Assembly (NCBI GenBank): GCA_041572275.1
Contig: JBFFSQ010000173.1
Span: 1-6,423 of the forward strand
Source of the DNA: JBFFSQ01 sp041572275
GTDB taxonomy: Bacteria; Pseudomonadota; Gammaproteobacteria; SZUA-229
Length of the DNA: 6,423 nt
Direction of reading: 5' to 3'
The notes beneath the pieces are model-generated. The model searched no databases and was not told the origin of the DNA. It saw only the letters and a program-made list of their open reading frames with translations. Positions within the stretch are counted from its first letter, which is position 1, and each line of letters opens with the position of its first letter. Both the position numbers and the translations under genes were made by a program. Below, piece by piece: positions 1 to 5,488 of the stretch.

Positions 1-41
1 AATGTAAGTGTTAGCTATGCATAGAGTTATCGGGAAACCTT

Positions 42-731
42 ATGAGCCATAATGAAATCCATCGATCACATCGCGTTGGCTGGTTACGTGCAGCAGTACT
101 TGGAGCAAACGACGGGATAGTTTCTACTGCGAGTCTTATTATTGGTGTGGCAGCTGCTAGCAGTACCCATGAAGGTATTCTTCTCGCAGGCGTTGCTGGA
201 TTAGTAGCCGGCGCCATGTCTATGGCAGCCGGTGAATACGTGTCCGTCAGCTCTCAGTCTGATACTGAAAGTGCAGATCTCGCACTTGAGAAAAAATCAT
301 TAGAACAAAATTTTGAGTTTGAAAAAGAAGAACTAGCAAAAATCTACGAATCCAGAGGAGTTGACTCAGACCTGGCGCAACAAGTAGCTCAACAACTTAT
401 GGCGCATGATGCCCTTGGTGCGCATGCTAGAGATGAAATAGGTATCTCAGAGAATGGTAACGCTAAGCCTGTTCAAGCAGCATTCTCATCAGCAGGGACT
501 TTTACAATTGGCGCTGCACTCCCTTTAATTGTGGCCTGGGCCGTACCCGGAAACCAGCTTATTACTTTCGTCGCATTCTTCTCTCTGGTTTTTCTCTCTC
601 TTCTTGGCGGTATTGCAGCACGTACAGGCGGCGCCCCAATTATGGTCGGCGCCATCAGAGTTACTTTCTGGGGTGCACTCGCTATGGCGCTAACAGCAGG
701 TGTGGGCCGATTATTTGGCGTAGTTGCATAA
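42..731 (+). CDS. VIT1/CCC1-family iron/manganese transporter
   Basis: This is a 229-residue inner-membrane protein of the VIT1/CCC1 (DUF125) family, whose characterised members move Fe2+ or Mn2+ across membranes, usually out of the cytosol. Five membrane segments can be seen, at about residues 14-38, 46-66, 147-168, 172-193 and 200-228. The family signature GANDGIVSTAS is at 21-31 with Asp24, and the second helix holds AGAMSMAAGEYVS (57-69). In the plant VIT1 structure an Asp and a Met in these two helices line the ion path, and Asp24 and Met59/Met61 are the likely equivalents. Between helices 2 and 3 lies a charged helical region (about 75-135) with a Glu cluster at 92-97, matching the cytoplasmic metal-binding domain. 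The length fits bacterial members. The start has only a weak purine-rich site (cgggaa) upstream. Whether iron or manganese is preferred cannot be read from the sequence. No Fur-like site is visible in the 41 bases available upstream. Confidence 0.93.
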   Translation: MSHNEIHRSHRVGWLRAAVLGANDGIVSTASLIIGVAAASSTHEGILLAGVAGLVAGAMSMAAGEYVSVSSQSDTESADLALEKKSLEQNFEFEKEELAKIYESRGVDSDLAQQVAQQLMAHDALGAHARDEIGISENGNAKPVQAAFSSAGTFTIGAALPLIVAWAVPGNQLITFVAFFSLVFLSLLGGIAARTGGAPIMVGAIRVTFWGALAMALTAGVGRLFGVVA

Positions 732-844
732 GGTAGCATTTATCTATAGCGCCCATGACTATATAACCAGCTAACAATGTAGTTTTGTGATTGCCTTATA
801 GTGGTGAAACTTTTCTAAAACATTAGCTATATCCTGGTAACATC

Positions 845-1396
845 ATGAACAAGTTATTAAGCCTTACGCTTGTATTAGTTCTTTCGGCATGTAGTCTGCA
901 AGAAATTAAAACAGATGACCTTGTTCACAACATACGCCGCCTAACTATCAACGAGGAACAAATTCAGTCTGCAAACTACTGCACTATGGGCTTCATAAAC
1001 CTCGAAGATAAACGATATATGTATTATGATACAAACGATGATCGTTTTAAGTATTATGATAGTTATATTCTTAATAAATGTGTTCTTGTGCAAACCAGTG
1101 ACACGCTGATTTTTTTGCCTCGTAAAGGTTCTAAAATCGGAAGTCCTGAACGCTTAATAATTAACAACAATGATCTTACGGGTATTGGATTATACATGAC
1201 TGCAAAATACCGCCAAATACACCTGAAAACTCAACATAAAACCGTAGTACTCGAGCTTCTTAAAACCACTGGCTTTCCAGACACTGAGTCCGCTGATGCC
1301 TTGTTCACACATCTTCGAGCAACTGGTACGCATGTCTTTGACATCGAACAACTAGCCCTACCCGTGTCTCCTTCAGTCAGTACATTCCATTGGTAA
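845..1396 (+). CDS. Putative outer-membrane lipoprotein, unknown function
   Basis: The 183-residue product begins with a classic lipoprotein signal: Met-Asn-Lys-Leu-Leu, a hydrophobic run, then the lipobox LSAC with the lipidated cysteine at residue 16. The residue after the cysteine is Ser rather than Asp, which under the Lol sorting rule favours the outer membrane. I do not recognise the mature domain. It is rich in Tyr, Asn and Asp (notably around residues 57-74, with several Tyr-Tyr and Asp-Asp pairs) and has two further cysteines near 46 and 79 that could form a disulfide. The C-terminal third looks helical. No strong ribosome-binding site is seen; the nearest is a weak ctggt. It stands alone, with 113 bases to the transporter upstream and 115 bases to the PsiE-family gene downstream. 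The lipoprotein call is firm; the function is unknown. Confidence 0.8.
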   Translation: MNKLLSLTLVLVLSACSLQEIKTDDLVHNIRRLTINEEQIQSANYCTMGFINLEDKRYMYYDTNDDRFKYYDSYILNKCVLVQTSDTLIFLPRKGSKIGSPERLIINNNDLTGIGLYMTAKYRQIHLKTQHKTVVLELLKTTGFPDTESADALFTHLRATGTHVFDIEQLALPVSPSVSTFHW

Positions 1397-1443
1397 TTAT
1401 GGCTATCTTACATCAGCAGCTACGGATTAGACGTTAAGCCCAT

Positions 1444-1476
1444 ATAACAGATACCCACTGTTATTAACCGGTTTTT
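1444..1476 (+). terminator. Weak hairpin followed by T-run
   Basis: A perfect 7-bp inverted repeat (ataacag / ctgttat, 1444-1450 and 1458-1464) with a 7-nt loop lies 47 bases after the lipoprotein stop. An AACCGGTT palindrome and a run of five T follow at 1466-1476. The stem is A/T-rich and is separated from the T-run by several bases, so it would be at best a weak terminator. The right arm also overlaps the possible Pho-box-like sequence of the next gene. Confidence 0.2.
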
Positions 1477-1492
1477 ATCTCATAAGCTTAAT
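1458..1492 (+). promoter_or_regulatory. Possible degenerate Pho box and -10 for psiE-like gene
   Basis: CTGTTAT at 1458-1464 and CGGTTTT at 1469-1475 are spaced 11 bases apart start to start, like the two CTGTCAT half-sites of a PhoB box. The first half matches 6 of 7 bases and the second only 4 of 7. A -10-like CTTAAT lies 11 bases beyond, at 1487-1492, which fits PhoB-activated promoter geometry. It sits 20-54 bases before the PsiE-family start. E. coli psiE is known to be PhoB-controlled, which is why I looked here. The match is weak and could be chance. Confidence 0.2.
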
Positions 1493-1511
1493 CAATATCA
1501 GGATTTAAATA

Positions 1512-1910
1512 ATGAACAAAATTAATAAATTCGGACATAACGCCATTGTATTTGTCGAGGACATCGGATTAATAATAATAGCTATTTCAACAGTAATAGC
1601 TGTCGGGGTTGAAGTTTCTTCGATGATTGAGTCAAAGACAGTCACTTTAGCTGACTTATTACTCCTTTTTATATATCTAGAAGTACTGGCTATGGTCGGA
1701 ATGTATCTTGATTCTGGCAAGCTACCTGTTCGAATGCCTTTATATATAGCGATCGTTGCTTTGGCACGTTATGTGATTTTAGACATGAAAAGCATGGACA
1801 ACTGGCGAATGCTGGGTATTGCTGGTTCTATATTACTAATATCAATCGCAATTCTTATACACAGGTATGGGCATTCTAAATTCCCATACAAAAAAGAAAA
1901 TAACAACTAA
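1512..1910 (+). CDS. psiE: PsiE-family (phosphate-starvation-inducible) membrane protein
   Basis: This 132-residue inner-membrane protein belongs to the PsiE family; E. coli PsiE is of similar length (about 136 residues). Four membrane segments are visible at about 12-34, 45-65, 76-91 and 99-117. The most characteristic stretch is LPVRMPLYIAIVALARYVIL at 71-90, a conserved loop and third helix with Arg74 and Arg86, followed by an Asp-Met-Lys loop. The second segment carries the EVLAMV motif at 57-62. The C-terminus ends in a basic, Asn-rich tail. An AGGA at 1500-1503, eight bases before the ATG, supports this start. The biochemical role of PsiE is unsettled: in E. coli the gene responds to phosphate starvation through PhoB and to cAMP-CRP. 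It appears monocistronic. The family call is confident, but the symbol is used only in the family sense and phosphate control here is unproven. Confidence 0.85.
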   Translation: MNKINKFGHNAIVFVEDIGLIIIAISTVIAVGVEVSSMIESKTVTLADLLLLFIYLEVLAMVGMYLDSGKLPVRMPLYIAIVALARYVILDMKSMDNWRMLGIAGSILLISIAILIHRYGHSKFPYKKENNN

Positions 1911-2023
1911 CTAACAATTAAAAACCGATCAACCTAGGGTTTGTGTCTTTTAAAGCCCCCTTCGTATGACAGACGGTTAGTTAGTCGTTGTTAAATCACT
2001 AAATAGGCTCGATTGTAGATAAA

Positions 2024-2131
2024 ATGATTGGCAAAAGATTTATGATCTCCGACATGGCCATTGATATAATTTCTGATGATCATGCAAGATGGGTAAGCAC
2101 ATAACAACCCATTACCAAGGAAGCAATGTAA
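2024..2131 (+). pseudogene. Possible remnant of a small cytoplasmic protein gene
   Basis: An ATG at 2024 opens 26 codons (MIGKRFMISDMAIDIISDD, then HARWVST) before a TAA at 2102. In the same frame after the stop the text continues QPITKEAM, and further stops follow. The first part looks like the beginning of a real small soluble protein: an alternating hydrophobic strand, then an acidic turn and a Trp. The TKEAM after the stop is compatible with the same fold continuing, so this may be a gene broken by a nonsense mutation. I have only a vague impression of a family with this pattern and cannot name it. There is no clear ribosome-binding site. It could equally be a chance open frame. Confidence 0.18.
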
Positions 2132-2136
2132 CCAGG

Positions 2137-2170
2137 TCACAGACTCTTCTACTATAAGATATATCTGTGA
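2137..2170. repeat. Inverted repeat near the 3' end of the stalk-protein gene
   Basis: TCACAGA at 2137-2143 and TCTGTGA at 2164-2170 form a perfect 7-bp stem. Inside it, TCTT (2145-2148) and AAGA (2156-2159) can add an inner stem around a 7-base loop. It lies 44-77 bases beyond the stop of the minus-strand stalk-protein gene, where a transcript end would be expected. No T-run follows on either strand, so a rho-independent terminator is not supported. A transcript-stabilising hairpin or chance are both possible. Confidence 0.25.
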
Positions 2171-2213
2171 TCTGAGCCTATTTAACTCATCATCATAGCC
2201 TCGCCCACCCTTG

Positions 2214-3023
2214 CTACTGTCCATAAGCCACAACACAGCCAATAATTCTCAGACTTGTCGCAATGACACTAAAGTCATTTCCTCCATTTCCTAATATTAA
2301 CCGGATGCCATAACCAGCATTAGAATTATCGACTGTATGAGACAGGGGAGTGCTGACTAATGTCTGGTATCCACTATCATCTGATGATGAAAGACCACTG
2401 ATTGATATATATGCACCTGTATTAATTGGCTGCCGGTATAATCTAAACTCAGTTACCCCAGCCTGGGCTGTTGAGTCATAAATCCCACATTCGAAACCAG
2501 TAATGTTTACGCCTTGAGGCAACTGTATTGATGCATGCAGGATTGCTCCGTTCGTAGTGCCGCAAGTTGTCCCATTATACATATAAGAATAATTAATACT
2601 TTCTCTAATATTACACGGAGCATCACTATGCGAGATCCTAAATGCCGTTGCATGAATACTGACATACCCGCTACTGATACTCGTATTTAAAGCATTTATA
2701 TCATTTGTATTAATATCAATATTCGCAGTGTTGGCATCTATATCAGATTCATTAACGGTAATTCTGGCCGTGTTCGCATCTATATCTGACTCGTTAACAG
2801 TAATTCTGGCCGTGTTCGCATCTATATCTGATTCATTAACGGTAATTCTGGCATCATTATCATCAACTGATGATTTTACTGCATCAAAATTAGCATTTAC
2901 CTCAGCCGCGACAGCTGGTGAACCAGCCGTAAATGTATTTGGGAGAATCACACTATCTGCACTTGCAGGTCCAGACAATATGAAACAAATAATTGATATA
3001 AACATGAATGTTAGTGTTTTCAT
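2214..3023 (-). CDS. Secreted protein with Asn-layer trimeric coiled-coil stalk
   Basis: The 269-residue product has a Sec signal peptide (Lys3, hydrophobic core to about residue 18, cleavage probably after ASA at 20-22). A segment at about 24-45, with FTAGSPAVAAEVNANF at 31-46, is followed by an unbroken heptad array. The a positions are Phe46, Val53, then Ile at 60, 67, 74, 81, 88, 95, 102, 109 and 116. The d positions are Val49, then Asn at 56, 63, 70, 77, 84, 91, 98 and 105, then Leu112. This fits the IxxNTxx 'N@d layer' pattern known from the trimeric coiled coils of trimeric autotransporter adhesins, in which the core Asn residues bind anions. Three exact 14-residue repeats occupy 58-99. 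Residues 118-269 form a beta-rich domain with cysteines at 137, 154, 179 and 263, possibly two disulfides. No membrane anchor or beta-barrel is present. AAGGA upstream of the ATG fixes the start. The gene follows a small lipoprotein gene by 12 bases. A trimeric surface or periplasmic fibre is the inferred role; the ligand is unknown. Confidence 0.85.
   Translation of the reverse strand: MKTLTFMFISIICFILSGPASADSVILPNTFTAGSPAVAAEVNANFDAVKSSVDDNDARITVNESDIDANTARITVNESDIDANTARITVNESDIDANTANIDINTNDINALNTSISSGYVSIHATAFRISHSDAPCNIRESINYSYMYNGTTCGTTNGAILHASIQLPQGVNITGFECGIYDSTAQAGVTEFRLYRQPINTGAYISISGLSSSDDSGYQTLVSTPLSHTVDNSNAGYGIRLILGNGGNDFSVIATSLRIIGCVVAYGQ
2727..2852 (-). repeat. Three tandem 42-bp coding repeats
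   Basis: Three head-to-tail 42-bp units (2811-2852, 2769-2810, 2727-2768) each encode ARITVNESDIDANT, which is exactly two heptads. The middle unit differs from the first at three bases and the last differs from the first at three others. All six differences are silent. The flanking heptads (residues 53-57 and 100-116) are diverged relatives. The array sets stalk length, and gain or loss of a unit would change length by 14 residues without breaking the frame. Confidence 0.95.
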
Positions 3024-3035
3024 TTCTATTTCCTT

Positions 3036-3194
3036 TTATTGCCAATTCTTTTCATCCCAATTCCCCTGATCCCAGGTTAGACCTGTCGGCTGCTGCTTAT
3101 CATCATCACCACCCCCGCAGGATACTATAAATATGGCGCATAGCATGATGGCACTTAGCTTCATGGCTCTGGTAATCAGCTTATATATATCCAT
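3036..3194 (-). CDS. Small lipoprotein with WD-N repeat tail (52 aa)
   Basis: This 52-residue product has a basic, hydrophobic signal and the lipobox IVSC with the lipidated cysteine at residue 26, followed by Gly-Gly-Gly and Asp-Asp-Asp. The mature peptide is only 27 residues and ends in WDQGN-WDEKN-WQ, two tandem pentads that place Trp at 41, 46 and 51. A strong AAGGAGG lies seven bases before the ATG, which settles this start over the internal Met11. Its TAA is followed directly by the AAGGA ribosome-binding site of the stalk-protein gene, so the two are almost certainly one operon and probably translationally coupled. The Gly after the cysteine is compatible with outer-membrane sorting, although the Asp run nearby leaves this open. 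No function can be assigned. Because it precedes and is coupled to a secreted coiled-coil protein, an anchor or assembly partner is a reasonable inference. Confidence 0.8.
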   Translation of the reverse strand: MDIYKLITRAMKLSAIMLCAIFIVSCGGGDDDKQQPTGLTWDQGNWDEKNWQ

Positions 3195-3237
3195 AGCACT
3201 CCCTCCTTTTACTTAAACATTTATGACGCATTCACTT

Positions 3238-3265
3238 CTCATAAGCGTTAATTACATTCTGTCAT
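3238..3265 (-). promoter_or_regulatory. Candidate sigma-70 promoter for the lipoprotein/stalk operon
   Basis: Read on the minus strand, ATGACA (3265-3260, 5 of 6 to TTGACA) is followed after 16 bases by TATGAG (3243-3238, 4 of 6 to TATAAT). Transcription would begin near 3231 and leave a leader of about 37 bases containing the strong AAGGAGG. The region is A/T-rich, so other weak matches exist; a TATTAT at about 3270 with a poor -35 is one alternative. Confidence 0.25.
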
Positions 3266-3429
3266 TAATAATAAGGAAAACAATCACACATTGGAAAATG
3301 ACAATACTTATAACCAGAACCCATACTACCCAAATGCGCATCTAAAATTAGACATTTATCAAGGCACGCATAAATAAAGTTAATACGCCTTCGAACAAAA
3401 CATCAGAGCAGGAGGATTATGTTCACATG

Positions 3430-3435
3430 TATAAT
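3430..3435 (+). promoter_or_regulatory. Candidate -10 element for the rightward secreted-protein gene
   Basis: A perfect TATAAT, preceded by TG, lies 52 bases before the ATG at 3488 within the 293-bp divergent intergenic region (3195-3487). No good -35 hexamer stands 16-18 bases upstream, where the sequence is the purine-rich agcagg. If it is used, the leader would be about 45 bases. Confidence 0.25.
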
Positions 3436-3487
3436 CGTGCCTGAATTGCCATGACGGTTAATAACTTAATAAATTTATAGATATACT

Positions 3488-3958
3488 ATGAAACCTACAA
3501 CTTTATTCTTCTTGTTTATTTCCAGTATTGTTCATGCTGACACATATACCGGCTTAATTATCCCACCCTTACCAACTGATGCCCAAGATCTAGGTGGTGC
3601 ATTATTAAACCATCAACCTGGCAAGGAAGCTGAATGGTCGCAACAATTAGTGAAAATCAATAATTCTTATTATTTATGGCTCAACTCTTTCGAGAGCAGA
3701 AAAGAGAAAAAGGCTTATTTTAAGGTTGTTCATCACTTAAAATTGCCTGCACTAAATAAGAATGAATACATTTATTTGGCATTATGTAAAAATACCCGAA
3801 CAAAGGAAAAGGAAATAACAGGCATCGGTTATGGCAAAACCAATGAAGAATGGCACAGCCATATTTCCGGCGCATGGAAATCAAACTTAAAAACCGGAGT
3901 GATCGAATCTATAAGCACCGATGACATAATCTGCTATAACGAGGGATATGGTATTTAA
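3488..3958 (+). CDS. Secreted hypothetical protein (156 aa)
   Basis: This protein has a short Sec signal peptide (MKPTTLFFLFISSIVHA, cleavage expected after residue 17), leaving a mature chain of about 139 residues with no further membrane segment. I do not recognise the family. The mature part starts TYTGLIIPPLP, a Pro-rich edge, and then contains a mixed region with a YYLWL strand (61-65), a Lys/Glu-rich stretch (71-79) and a YIYLALC strand (94-100). Two cysteines at 100 and 149 could form one disulfide, fitting a periplasmic or extracellular location. A stop codon 18 bases upstream in frame rules out a longer start. There is no Shine-Dalgarno sequence next to the ATG; the nearest GGAGG is 73 bases away in front of a tiny open frame. 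It is the first of a run of plus-strand genes and is divergent from the lipoprotein/stalk pair. Confidence 0.75.
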   Translation: MKPTTLFFLFISSIVHADTYTGLIIPPLPTDAQDLGGALLNHQPGKEAEWSQQLVKINNSYYLWLNSFESRKEKKAYFKVVHHLKLPALNKNEYIYLALCKNTRTKEKEITGIGYGKTNEEWHSHISGAWKSNLKTGVIESISTDDIICYNEGYGI

Positions 3959-4080
3959 GCCGATCAAGCCCATTACAACGACTCATATATACACGAGCTT
4001 TTACAATCGCGTTCACAGCCCTTCAAGCTATCATGGCATTTAATGTACGCTTCAGTTAAAAACTTAGGACACACATTCAC

Positions 4081-4596
4081 ATGAATTTCAAACTCGTTCA
4101 CATGGCATTTATTTTCTGTTTCATTAATAATGCCTACGCCAATCAACCAGACATTCATATTACCCTACTTGGTGAATCACTGGAGGACGGCCATTCATCG
4201 ACAATAAGGATACACGCTGGAGATGACATCCTCTACACAGGACTTAGCTTAAGCCACATCGAGTCATCAAACGTTATACAATACGACAATCGTAAAACCA
4301 TTCACCCTATTTACTTTTTTGTAGGCCTTAAAGCCCCAACTAAATTAAGCCCATTTCTGGAAGCTGGTATTGATTTACCCGAGGCATTAATCGATGACCT
4401 GTTAAACAATGAAGAGGAGTCGGAATCTCAAGCTGACTATTATTTTTCCACTGGCCTTGTACTCGCCGCTACTGATAAATTATCTTTTTCTGTTTTCGCC
4501 AAAAAATACCATTTTATTTTTCGAGAAAACATTTATGCCCCAACAACCAAAACCAGACCCCACAGTTATGGCGTAGGCGTATCGTTCCGCTTTTGA
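4081..4596 (+). CDS. Putative small outer-membrane beta-barrel protein
   Basis: The 171-residue product has a signal peptide ending in AYA (cleavage expected after residue 20). The mature part shows alternating polar/hydrophobic strands, for example IHITLLGES (25-33), LYTGLSLSHI (51-60), PIYFFVGLKA (76-85) and FSVFAKKYHFIF (136-147), and ends SYGVGVSFRF. A terminal Phe with alternating hydrophobic residues before it is the usual BAM-recognised signal of outer-membrane barrels. The KLSPFLEAGIDL stretch (88-99) is typical of the 'P-F-x-E-A-G' strand in small OmpA-like or OprF-like barrels. At about 150 mature residues it would form a small barrel of about eight strands. An acidic loop (EALIDDLLNNEEESES, 101-116) could face either side. 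A weak AGGA is 11 bases before the ATG. The gene lies 122 bases after the preceding secreted-protein gene, possibly in one transcript. The specific function is unknown. Confidence 0.7.
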   Translation: MNFKLVHMAFIFCFINNAYANQPDIHITLLGESLEDGHSSTIRIHAGDDILYTGLSLSHIESSNVIQYDNRKTIHPIYFFVGLKAPTKLSPFLEAGIDLPEALIDDLLNNEEESESQADYYFSTGLVLAATDKLSFSVFAKKYHFIFRENIYAPTTKTRPHSYGVGVSFRF

Positions 4597-4657
4597 GCAA
4601 TACGGAAGCAGTATGACTACTCATAAGGATGGACAATAGCACAACAACTACCATTTT

Positions 4658-4888
4658 ATGCCCCAACATATGAAGCCCATTACTCGCATTGATGTCGCTC
4701 AACAAGCCATTAAAGCCCACAGTCACAAATCCGAAAGGTTGGTACTGCCTATCTCTGATGATCTTCTGGATCCTATGGGTATCAATATGGCAATGATAAC
4801 AGACTCAATTCTTGCACAAGGCCTGGAACCCAACGGGTTTATTCAAAAGGATGGCTACAGACTCTACTTCTATATAGAGATGAAGTAG
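4658..4888 (+). CDS. Small hypothetical cytoplasmic protein (76 aa)
   Basis: This is a 76-residue product with no signal peptide or membrane segment. From about residue 9 it looks like a compact alpha/beta domain: a helix (DVAQQAIKAHSH, 12-23), a strand (RLVLPIS, 27-33), a second helix with several Met (INMAMITDSILAQ, 42-54), and a final hairpin ending in YRLYFYIEMK. I do not recognise the family. The start is uncertain, since Met1 and Met5 are both possible and neither has a clear ribosome-binding site; AAGGATGG lies about 30 bases upstream. It begins 61 bases after the putative barrel protein gene. Codon use and the ordered domain-like pattern argue for a real gene, but the function is unknown. 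Confidence 0.6.
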   Translation: MPQHMKPITRIDVAQQAIKAHSHKSERLVLPISDDLLDPMGINMAMITDSILAQGLEPNGFIQKDGYRLYFYIEMK

Positions 4889-4968
4889 TATTTCTTCATA
4901 TAGTTTCTACAAATTAGCATGGTATTTCCGCCGCTTCTTTTAGCCTAATATGTTTCAGGAATAAAATA

Positions 4969-5367
4969 ATGAAGCTTCGTGGCCACAGCACTATTCTAGT
5001 CTTTGTCACAATTGCATGGGGACTGTTCTGGCTTATTGGTTTACCTGATTACTATCAACAATACGCAACTGTGTCTATGTTGATATTCGATATAATAATT
5101 TTGATACTACTCACTGGATTTCTTTACTGGTTATTAAAACGCACGCCTCAACAGTTTCGCTCATCATTATCATTTTGGCTGGCATTCTATATAACCATAC
5201 CCTTATTCATCTATGACTACTTGTACTGCGGCATTTATTTAGGAAATGGCTTAACTTTCGTATCGACATACTGGTATTTAAGTGTCTATTACATTATTCC
5301 GTGGATCTTGTGCCCAGCACTAATAATAATTCTAAACCATCAACGCAGTGATTCGAATAAATGCTAA
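4969..5367 (+). CDS. Four-helix inner-membrane protein, unknown function
   Basis: This 132-residue protein is almost entirely membrane-embedded, with four predicted helices at about 8-26, 34-56, 69-91 and 99-122. The short loops are Tyr-rich (DYYQQY, 27-32) or basic (LKRTPQQFR, 56-64). The basic residues at the N-terminus, between helices 2 and 3, and at the C-terminus (HQRSDSNK) put both ends and that loop in the cytoplasm by the positive-inside rule. An AGGA eight to nine bases before the ATG supports the start. Helices 3 and 4 are unusually rich in Tyr and Trp. I recognise no family motif or catalytic residue. It lies 121 bases before the acetyltransferase gene and 80 bases after the 76-residue gene; co-transcription is possible but not shown. 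Confidence 0.7.
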   Translation: MKLRGHSTILVFVTIAWGLFWLIGLPDYYQQYATVSMLIFDIIILILLTGFLYWLLKRTPQQFRSSLSFWLAFYITIPLFIYDYLYCGIYLGNGLTFVSTYWYLSVYYIIPWILCPALIIILNHQRSDSNKC

Positions 5368-5488
5368 TATTTCACTATACAGCACAACAAGACGCTTATT
5401 GCCGACCTGGCTATTTGACGCATTTACCGAACTCTACTTTGTCAGCAGATCAATACTGGACGAGGCATCTGACAACGGAGTGAAAATT

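Larger units (their letters stand above)
1911..2213. other. 303-bp intergenic region, no convincing intact gene
   Basis: This gap lies between the convergent ends of the PsiE-family gene and the stalk-protein gene. At its left edge, AACAACTAACTAACAA (1902-1917) is matched in inverted orientation by TTAGTTAG plus TTGTT at 1977-1992, with a 3-base bulge. The segment between contains AACCTAGGGTT, a short self-complementary stretch. These could form a loose hairpin between converging genes, but no G/C-rich stem with a T-run is present. The remainder holds a short plus-strand open frame described separately and another inverted repeat. A minus-strand open frame across 1991-2242 has no ribosome-binding site, overlaps the stalk gene, and looks like noise. 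Confidence 0.5.

Noticed and set aside
1991..2242. 83-codon minus-strand open frame overlapping the end of the stalk-protein gene
   Set aside because: It has no ribosome-binding site, overlaps a well-supported gene in another frame, and its translation has no domain-like pattern.
2728..3069. Plus-strand open frame with a repeated Ser-Ile-Ser-Asp-Ser-Leu-Thr pattern opposite the stalk gene
   Set aside because: The repeats are the antisense image of the 42-bp coding repeats. The minus-strand frame has the signal peptide, ribosome-binding site and silent-site pattern.
4530..4671. Direct repeat tttatgccccaaca near 4532 and 4655
   Set aside because: It is a single 14-base match, one copy inside the barrel-protein gene and one at the next gene's start, with no further extension or mobile-element features. 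It is probably chance or a trivial duplication.
5348..5488. GTG start that would add 47 residues to the acetyltransferase
   Set aside because: It overlaps the membrane-protein gene by 20 bases, gives an N-terminus outside the family pattern, and the ATG at 5489 has GGAG at good spacing and matches YoaP-like length.
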